A model generated the notes under the pieces. The model saw nothing but the letters and a program-made list of their open reading frames with translations, did no database searches and had not been told where the DNA came from. A stretch of 5,990 bases of DNA from Acidobacteriota bacterium. GTDB lineage: Bacteria > Acidobacteriota > UBA4820 > DSQY01. The DNA lies in assembly GCA_022759065.1 (NCBI GenBank), contig JAEMPZ010000267.1:1-5990 (forward strand), written 5' to 3'. How positions within the stretch are numbered: the first letter of the stretch is position 1; each line of letters begins with the position of its first letter. This document shows, piece by piece, positions 1 to 5,990 of the stretch. Both the position numbers and the translations under genes were made by a program.

Positions 1-1602
<1,602 letters not shown>

Positions 1603-3123
1603 TTAGCGCGCCTCCAGCCCCGCCACGAACTGAAGCTTGCACTCCTTGAGCAGGCGGTCCAGCTCTTTCTTGGCCTCCTCGCTCAGGACCTTGGCCTCGC
1701 GGATCATCTCGGCGTATTTCTGGCCGTTGACATCGAGGTAATTCTCCAAGGCCTTCTCGAACGCCCTGCAGTCCTTGACTTCAATGTCGTCCAGGAAACC
1801 CTGCGTCGCGGCATAGATGATGGCGATCTGCCGCGTCACGTCCTGCGGCTCGTACTGGTTCTGCTTGAGGATCTCGACCAGCCTGACGCCCCGGTTGAGC
1901 TGGGCAAGCGTCGCCTTGTCGAGGTCGGAGCCGAACTGCGCGAAGGCCGCCATCTCCCGGTACTGCGCCAAGTCGAGGCGCAGCGTTCCGGCCACGCTCT
2001 TCATCGCCTTGATCTGCGCGTTGCCGCCCACGCGGCTCACCGAGATGCCGACGTTGACGGCTGGGCGAATGCCCTGGTAGAAAAGGTCCGATTCCAGGAA
2101 TATCTGGCCGTCCGTGATTGAGATTACGTTCGTCGGAATGTAGGCCGAAACGTCGCCGGCCTGCGTCTCAATGACGGGCAGGGCCGTGAGGGACCCGCCG
2201 CCATTGGCCTGGTTGAGCTTGGCGGCGCGCTCCAAAAGGCGGGAGTGCAGGTAGAAGACGTCGCCTGGGTAGGCTTCGCGGCCCGGAGGACGGCGCAGCA
2301 ACAGCGAAATCTCGCGGTATGCCGCGGCGTGCTTCGAGAGGTCGTCGTAAACCACCAGGACGTCCTTTCCCTTGAACATGAAGTATTCGCCCATGGCGCA
2401 GCCGGCGTAGGGGGCGAGGTACTGGATGGACGCCGACTCCGACGCGGAGGCCGCCACGACGATGGTGTGGCCCATCGAGTCGTAATCGGACAAGGTCTTG
2501 ACCACTTGCGCTATGGTTGAGCGCTTCTGTCCGATGGCGACGTAAATGCAGATGACCCCCTTGTCCCGCTGGTTGATGATGGTGTCAATGGCGATGGCCG
2601 TCTTCCCGGTCTGGCGGTCGCCGATGATCAATTCCCGCTGGCCGCGGCCAATGGGAATCATCGCGTCAATCGCCTTGATGCCTGTCTGAAGCGGGATCTT
2701 GACCGGCTCCCTGGCCACGATGCCGGGGGCAATTATTTCAACCGGGCGCCTTTCCGACGTGACCACGGCGCCTTTGCCGTCCAAAGGCTGGCCGAGCGGG
2801 TCAACGACGCGCCCTATCAGCGCCTCGCCGGCGGGAACGGACATGATCTTCTTCGTCCGCCTGACTTCGTCGCCCTCCTTCACGTGGGAGGTCTCGCCCA
2901 TCAGCACCGCGCCGACGCTGTCCTCTTCGAGGTTCAGCGCCATGCCGTAGAGGTCGCCCGGAAACTCGAGCATCTCTCCGGCCATGACGTTGTCGAGGCC
3001 GTATAGCCGGGCGATGCCATCGCCGACCGATATGACGTAGCCTACTTCCGCCACGTCAAGGCGCGTCTCGAAACCTTCGAGCTGGGATTTGAGAATTCTG
3101 GAGATTTCGTCCGACTTGATCAT
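1603..3123 (-). CDS. atpA: F1F0 ATP synthase subunit alpha
   Basis: Alpha is the non-catalytic nucleotide-binding subunit of F1 and supplies the arginine finger to the catalytic sites on beta. The product has 506 residues, typical for the family. Domains in order are the N-terminal delta-binding helix and beta barrel (about 1-95), the nucleotide-binding domain (about 96-380) and the helical C-terminal domain. The P-loop GDRQTGKT is at 168-175, the Walker B region VLVVYDD at 255-261, and the alpha/beta signature [10 protein letters not shown] at 354-363. R364 directly after it matches the arginine finger (E. coli alpha R376). The ATG at 3123 lies 6 nt after the atpH stop. AGAGG ends 9 nt upstream of the start, within the last codons of atpH. 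No frameshift or missing residue is visible. Secure. Confidence 0.98.
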   Translation of the reverse strand: MIKSDEISRILKSQLEGFETRLDVAEVGYVISVGDGIARLYGLDNVMAGEMLEFPGDLYGMALNLEEDSVGAVLMGETSHVKEGDEVRRTKKIMSVPAGEALIGRVVDPLGQPLDGKGAVVTSERRPVEIIAPGIVAREPVKIPLQTGIKAIDAMIPIGRGQRELIIGDRQTGKTAIAIDTIINQRDKGVICIYVAIGQKRSTIAQVVKTLSDYDSMGHTIVVAASASESASIQYLAPYAGCAMGEYFMFKGKDVLVVYDDLSKHAAAYREISLLLRRPPGREAYPGDVFYLHSRLLERAAKLNQANGGGSLTALPVIETQAGDVSAYIPTNVISITDGQIFLESDLFYQGIRPAVNVGISVSRVGGNAQIKAMKSVAGTLRLDLAQYREMAAFAQFGSDLDKATLAQLNRGVRLVEILKQNQYEPQDVTRQIAIIYAATQGFLDDIEVKDCRAFEKALENYLDVNGQKYAEMIREAKVLSEEAKKELDRLLKECKLQFVAGLEAR

Positions 3124-3129
3124 GCCTTC

Positions 3130-3663
3130 CTACCTCTTCTCGAGAGCCGATCTCATCGCCCTCAGCGAGCCGGCCACTGAACCGTCATAGACCGTCGAAC
3201 CTACTTTAAGAGCGATCCCGCCGATGAGCGCAGGGGCCGCCTCCGCCTCAACCTCGACCGAACTTCTCAAAAGCTCCTTGAGCCGCTGAACGAGGAGCCC
3301 CTTTTCCGCCTCGCCCAAGGGCTTGGCGGTCGTGACGAGAACTCTCAGGATTCCGAGCCTGGCGTCGCACAGCGCCCTGGCCGCCGCCACCATCTCGTCC
3401 CACTGCCTCAGCCTCCGGTGGGAGACGACCATCTGTATGAAGCGCGCGCTCTGCGGCTTGAACCCGGCTTGAGCGCAAAGCCCCTCGACCACCCGCTCCT
3501 TGGTCGCCGCCGGAATCACCGGGTTTTCAAGCGAGGGCCGCAACTCGGGCACATCCTTGAGCCACTGGGAAAAAAGCTGCAAATCGCCCATTAGGCCCTC
3601 TACGTCGCCGGGCGGTGCCACGTCAATCAGCGCTTGCGCGTACCGCCGACCTATCCCGCTCAT
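3130..3663 (-). CDS. atpH: F1F0 ATP synthase subunit delta (OSCP-type)
   Basis: Delta sits on top of the F1 head and ties the alpha N-termini to the peripheral stalk. The product has 177 residues, the expected size. The N-terminal domain starts with the family-typical RRYAQALIDVA (residues 6-16). The C-terminal half has the conserved LIGGIALKVG (147-156) followed by YDGSVAGSL (159-167), the pattern expected of the delta/OSCP C-terminal region. Sequence in between is poorly conserved in this family, so recognition rests on both ends and on position between atpF and atpA. The ATG at 3663 overlaps the atpF stop by 4 bp (ATGA), with GAGGG 7 nt upstream, so translational coupling is likely. The stop TAG is at 3132-3130. 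Confidence 0.95.
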   Translation of the reverse strand: MSGIGRRYAQALIDVAPPGDVEGLMGDLQLFSQWLKDVPELRPSLENPVIPAATKERVVEGLCAQAGFKPQSARFIQMVVSHRRLRQWDEMVAAARALCDARLGILRVLVTTAKPLGEAEKGLLVQRLKELLRSSVEVEAEAAPALIGGIALKVGSTVYDGSVAGSLRAMRSALEKR

Positions 3664-4256
3664 TTCAACGCCCTCGTCATTCCGGCAAAAAACTTCTCCC
3701 TTAACCGCTCTTCGTCGGAAGCCGTGATATTCTTGCTCACGATCTCCCGCGCCGTCTGCTCGGCAAGCTCGGCCGCGTACGCCCTCAAGGAACGGCGGGC
3801 CTCTTCGAGCTGGCGAGACGCCTCTTCCTCGGTTTCGCGGCGGATGCGCTCTCGCATCTGGTCCGCTTCCTGCTTGATTCTCTCTTTTTCCTTTTCGGCG
3901 GTCAGCCGGGCTTCCCGCTCTATGGCGGCGATCTCTTCGGAGAGCGTTGCCATCTTGGCTTCAACTTCTTTCAGCCTGGCGAGCGCCTCTTCCTTCTCGC
4001 GCAACGCCTTGGTCAACTGCTCCTCTATCGCGAGCGAACGGTCCTTGAAGAACTTCGGCGCGGGTTTGCGCAGAAGGTAGACAAACAGCGCGATAACCAG
4101 CAGCAGGTTGGCGATTTGCCATGCGATGACCGGAACGCCCCATATGGGGCTCAGCCATCCGTTGCCGGAAGCGGCCTCGTGGCCCTCGCCCTCCGCGGCG
4201 AGAAGCGCGATGGGGCACAAGGCGAGCAGGATGGAAATCCAAACGTGGCGTCTCAA
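3660..4256 (-). CDS. atpF: F0 subunit b, peripheral stalk, with signal-peptide-like N-terminal extension
   Basis: This is a stalk subunit that holds F1 against the membrane stator. The 198-residue product is longer than the usual 155-170. Residues 1-20 look like a signal peptide or extra membrane segment: basic MRRH, a hydrophobic stretch to about residue 20, then an acidic stretch (AEGEGHEA). The expected b membrane helix follows at about 42-62 and ends in RKP. Residues 75-175 are a highly charged heptad-like coiled coil rich in E, K and R, and the C-terminal part should bind delta. The start is TTG at 4256, overlapping the atpF' TGA by 4 bp (TTGA), with AGGTG 5 nt upstream. No ATG lies between it and the membrane helix. 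I assign b to this copy and b' to the upstream one by analogy with split operons; the names could be swapped. An unprocessed extension would change the expected topology. Confidence 0.9.
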   Translation of the reverse strand: MRRHVWISILLALCPIALLAAEGEGHEAASGNGWLSPIWGVPVIAWQIANLLLVIALFVYLLRKPAPKFFKDRSLAIEEQLTKALREKEEALARLKEVEAKMATLSEEIAAIEREARLTAEKEKERIKQEADQMRERIRRETEEEASRQLEEARRSLRAYAAELAEQTAREIVSKNITASDEERLREKFFAGMTRALK

Positions 4257-4702
4257 GCCTGCACCTGCCTTCCCAAAACCTTCGCGGCCATTTCGAGCGC
4301 CAAAGCCCTGGTCCCTTCCGCAAGTTCTCTTCTGGCGCGGGCCACGTCGGCCGACAGCTCGGCTTCAAGCGCGTGCGCCTTGGCAGAGGCTTCGGCGCGG
4401 ACCTCCTCAAGGACCGCCGCGCGGTAACCGTAAGCTTCCCGCCTCGCCGCCTCTTTCACCTGGCTGCCCTTCCGCCGGGCGTCAAGAAGGGTCTCTTCGT
4501 ATTTGGCGAAGCGCTGCTGCAATTCGTCTTTCGAGCGCATCGCCAGGTTATCGGCTTCTTTGACCGCCTCTCGCCGCTTGGAGATAATCCTGCTCACCGG
4601 GCGGAAAAGAACAAGGTTCAAAAGAAAGCCATAAACCAGCACCAGCGCCATTAAAATCGGTATATGCCACCAATTGTCCGTTATCTGTTTGATGAGGTCC
4701 AC
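4253..4702 (-). CDS. atpF': F0 subunit b' (second b-type peripheral stalk subunit)
   Basis: This is the first gene of the atp operon and encodes a second, divergent b-type subunit, predicted to pair with the atpF product as a b/b' heterodimer. The product has 149 residues. A single membrane helix spans about residues 13-33 and is followed by the typical FRPVSRIISKRREAV (33-47), then a long charged alanine-rich helix. The C-terminus LALEMAAKVLGRQV (134-147) resembles b-family C-termini. There is no N-terminal extension, unlike its neighbour. The start is GTG at 4702. An in-frame TAA lies a few codons upstream and the next Met is inside the membrane helix, so GTG is the only sensible start. The ribosome site is poor (a GGGGGGAAAG tract at 4719-4710). 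The reading as b' rather than a second b comes from gene order and is less certain than the family. Confidence 0.9.
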   Translation of the reverse strand: MDLIKQITDNWWHIPILMALVLVYGFLLNLVLFRPVSRIISKRREAVKEADNLAMRSKDELQQRFAKYEETLLDARRKGSQVKEAARREAYGYRAAVLEEVRAEASAKAHALEAELSADVARARRELAEGTRALALEMAAKVLGRQVQA

Positions 4703-4750
4703 GGCGGATCTTTCCCCCCATTAAACGGCTTAGCGCCGCGCGAAGGCTAA

Positions 4751-4780
4751 ATCATACCAGAACAAGGCCCGTCCGGTCAA
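4751..4780 (-). promoter_or_regulatory. Sigma70-type promoter of the atp operon
   Basis: Reading the minus strand, TTGACC (4780-4775, 5 of 6 matches to the -35 consensus) is followed after 18 nt by TATGAT (4756-4751, 5 of 6 matches to -10). TGG directly precedes the -10, giving an extended -10 element. Transcription would start near 4745-4743, leaving a leader of about 42 nt before the GTG of atpF'. The leader can form a small CGGC/GCCG hairpin (4726-4729 with 4735-4738). Position, orientation and consensus agree well. No operator-like repeat overlaps it clearly. Confidence 0.75.
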
Positions 4781-4785
4781 GCCCG

Positions 4786-4805
4786 GCGGGCAGCTCCAAT
4801 CCCGC
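4786..4805. repeat. Small inverted repeat just upstream of the atp -35 box
   Basis: GCGGG at 4786-4790 is complementary to CCCGC at 4801-4805, with a 10-nt loop. An alternative pairing uses CCGGCG (4783-4788) with CGCCGG (4809-4814). No run of T follows on either strand, so it is not a standard intrinsic terminator. It could be a weak hairpin ending thyX transcripts, a protein site beside the promoter, or chance in GC-rich DNA. Confidence 0.25.
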
Positions 4806-4875
4806 GAACGCCGGCACACCGCCACCCCGATAGGCCGACACCTCATTGCCGCCAGAGCGCGAGGAGGAGAGGATG

Positions 4876-5033
4876 TGCTCTAGTTGAGCAAAGAGGGCAC
4901 CCACGGATCCGCCGCGACGAGCGCAGAAGGGGCATCGGCAAGTTCTTTAATATGGAAGTGGGGGCGGCTCAGCCGATGGTTGTCCCAGGCCTGCTGCCTA
5001 TCAGCCCCCAACCTTCTGCCAAACAGCCCTCTT
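4876..5033. other. Nested inverted repeats in the thyX-atp spacer; candidate structured RNA, strand unresolved
   Basis: This occupies most of the 333-bp gene-free stretch 4703-5035. Perfectly complementary segments are AAGAGGGC (4891-4898) with GCCCTCTT (5026-5033), GCAGAAGG (4923-4930) with CCTTCTGC (5012-5019), and TGGGGGC (4959-4965) with GCCCCCA (5004-5010). These three nest inside one another. CATCGGC (4933-4939) also pairs with GCCGATG (4972-4978), which crosses the innermost stem and would make a pseudoknot. Small hairpins lie at 4876-4890 (TGCTC/GAGCA) and 4987-4999 (AGGC/GCCT). On the minus strand the element begins 2 nt after the thyX stop, so it could be the thyX mRNA 3' region. 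I find no T-run terminator, no tRNA, no SRP, tmRNA or riboswitch core that I recognise, and no credible ORF. The rest of the spacer (4781-4875) shows nothing clear apart from the small repeat at 4786-4805. Confidence 0.35.
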
Positions 5034-5035
5034 CC

Positions 5036-5857
5036 CTACTCCAGCGGCTTGAGGCCAAGCTTTGCGGGGAGTTGGGGCGGAATGTCGTCCTGGTCTTTCA
5101 GGTGCTCCCTGAGCCAGGACAGTTCATCCTGCCCCAGAACGGCGCTCTTCAGGACGTAAATTTCAAAGGCCTCATAGGCCAAGGGAGCTATCGTTTGCGC
5201 AATGCGGGCCATCACCTGGGCGTACTGGCGGATCTCGTACTGCGCGTGCTCGTCGAGCCTGAGTTTCAAAAAATGAAAGAGGTTGTGAAGGTCAATCTGC
5301 CAGTACCACTCTGTATAAAGGCTTAGCGGCAGATGAATCCGCGCCAGCTCCCGCGCGACGCCTTTTTGCAGAAAGCCGTCGTATTCCAGATAGGCGCGGC
5401 GCTGGCCCTCTTCAAGCCTTGCAAGCATCTGATCGGCCACTTCCTGCGAGACTTTCTCCTCCGACCGGCCCTGTTTGTTGACGGCGCTTTGAGTTCTTAC
5501 TGAATCGGCCGTCGGAAGGTAAAACTCGTCCTTCATGACGGAGTAGCGGCCGGATATTTCGTTGAGGCGAGCGGTCCTGTGGCGAATCCACTGCCTCGCG
5601 ACGAATATAGGCATCTTGCAGTGAAAGGTTATCTGGACCTGCTCGAACGGGGAGGTGTGCGCGTGCCTCATCAGGTATTGAATCAGGCCGCGGTCCTCGC
5701 GCAGCGTCTTCGTGCCCTGGCCATAGGAAACGCGGGCGGCGGCCACGATGCGCTGATCGGAGCCCATGTAATCAACCAGCCTTACAAACCCCTTGTCCAG
5801 GACTTTGAACTCCTTGTCCAAAATGGCTTCAGCTTCGGGCACGATAACGTGTGGCAT
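5036..5857 (-). CDS. thyX: Flavin-dependent thymidylate synthase ThyX
   Basis: ThyX converts dUMP to dTMP using methylenetetrahydrofolate as carbon donor and NAD(P)H through FAD, as an alternative to ThyA, in the cytoplasm. The product has 273 residues, within the family's range. The diagnostic motif RHRX7S is complete: RHR at 92-94 and S102, inside RHRTARLNEISGRY. HTSPFE at 67-72 matches the FAD-binding segment. HFLKLRLDEHAQYEIR at 195-210 matches the dUMP-binding helix; R200 corresponds to the substrate-binding arginine of the family (T. maritima R174). The ATG at 5857 has GGGAGG at 5868-5863, 5 nt upstream. The stop TAG is at 5038-5036. It is separated from the atp operon by 333 bp and a separate promoter, so co-transcription is not required. 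No thyA or folate gene is visible. Secure as ThyX. Confidence 0.96.
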   Translation of the reverse strand: MPHVIVPEAEAILDKEFKVLDKGFVRLVDYMGSDQRIVAAARVSYGQGTKTLREDRGLIQYLMRHAHTSPFEQVQITFHCKMPIFVARQWIRHRTARLNEISGRYSVMKDEFYLPTADSVRTQSAVNKQGRSEEKVSQEVADQMLARLEEGQRRAYLEYDGFLQKGVARELARIHLPLSLYTEWYWQIDLHNLFHFLKLRLDEHAQYEIRQYAQVMARIAQTIAPLAYEAFEIYVLKSAVLGQDELSWLREHLKDQDDIPPQLPAKLGLKPLE

Positions 5858-5880
5858 CTATTCCTCCCTAAGGCGGCAAG

Positions 5881-5907
5881 ATTATCAGAGCCCGGCCAGG
5901 ACGGCAA
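5881..5907 (-). promoter_or_regulatory. Weak candidate promoter for thyX
   Basis: On the minus strand TTGCCG (5907-5902, 4 of 6 to -35) precedes GATAAT (5886-5881, 5 of 6 to -10), but the spacer is only 15 nt, shorter than optimal. Transcription would start near 5874, giving a 5' leader of about 17 nt that still contains the ribosome site. It is plausible by position but weak. Confidence 0.22.
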
Positions 5908-5914
5908 CCGGGTG

Positions 5915-5923
5915 TGGTAGAAT
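5915..5923 (+). promoter_or_regulatory. Extended -10 element on the plus strand, possible divergent promoter
   Basis: TGG followed by TAGAAT (5 of 6 to the -10 consensus) forms an extended -10 motif pointing right, away from thyX. No -35 match is seen 17-18 nt upstream. A gene on the plus strand would begin after the window; no ATG with a ribosome site is visible in 5924-5990. The region 5858-5990 contains no gene that I can support. Confidence 0.25.
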
Positions 5924-5990
5924 AAAAGCGTTGAACTTCTCGCCGCCGCCCCATTCTTCGCTGTTACGCCGGGCGGGGCCGTTGCATCTT

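Noticed and set aside
4548..4721. Out-of-frame ATG ORF of 57 codons starting in the atpF' leader and overlapping atpF'
   Set aside because: It has no ribosome site or recognisable protein features and overlaps a clear b-type membrane helix in the true frame. It may matter only as a competing start.
4959..5010. Intrinsic terminator for thyX using the TGGGGGC/GCCCCCA stem
   Set aside because: On the minus strand the stem is followed by ACTTCCATATT rather than a T-run, and the loop is 38 nt, too large for a standard terminator.
4876..5033. 6S RNA, SRP RNA, glycine or cobalamin riboswitch in the spacer
   Set aside because: I compared remembered core motifs on both strands. The SRP GNAR-loop region, glycine-aptamer core, B12 box and 6S bubble motifs are absent or not convincing, so no name is assigned.
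4884..5159. Plus-strand open frames across the thyX-atp spacer
   Set aside because: They run antisense into the thyX C-terminus, have no ribosome site and no family features, and the spacer part has the composition of non-coding DNA.
5891..5912. CCCGG/CCGGG inverted repeat upstream of thyX as an operator
   Set aside because: It is only 5 bp with a 12-nt gap in GC-rich DNA, which is expected by chance, and it matches no operator that I know.

Overview
The window is a bacterial chromosomal segment with every confident gene on the minus strand. It carries the 5' part of an F-type ATP synthase operon and, upstream of it, a gene for flavin-dependent thymidylate synthase (thyX). No mobile element, CRISPR array, tRNA or rRNA was seen. 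DNA is GC-rich and codon use looks uniform, so nothing points to recent transfer. The operon starts with two different b-subunit genes and lacks genes for subunits a and c. This split layout is known from Deltaproteobacteria-like lineages, Acidobacteriota and relatives. The second b subunit has a signal-peptide-like N-terminal extension, which I associate from memory with Acidobacteriota-type sequences. A host in or near those phyla is an inference and is not proven by this window. || Layout, in transcription order (right to left): a 133-bp upstream region with weak promoter-like elements on both strands (5858-5990); thyX (5857-5036); a 333-bp intergenic stretch (5035-4703) holding nested inverted repeats and, close to the operon, a good sigma70-type promoter (4780-4751); atpF' (GTG start), atpF (TTG start), atpH, atpA, atpG, and atpD, which is cut by the left edge after 242 codons. 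atpC (epsilon) would be expected beyond that edge. || The atp genes are packed tightly. The two 5' junctions are 4-bp stop/start overlaps, atpA to atpG is directly adjacent (TAAATG), and the other gaps are 6 and 12 nt. This fits one transcript from the promoter at 4751-4780, with translational coupling. The products are the catalytic F1 head (alpha, beta, gamma), the delta clamp, and a peripheral stalk predicted to be a b/b' heterodimer. Together they join to a membrane rotor (a, c) that must be encoded elsewhere. || The least explained piece is the spacer between thyX and the atp promoter. It contains several perfectly complementary segments, three of them nested and one crossing to give a possible pseudoknot. 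It is a candidate structured RNA or mRNA 3' element that matches no family I can name.
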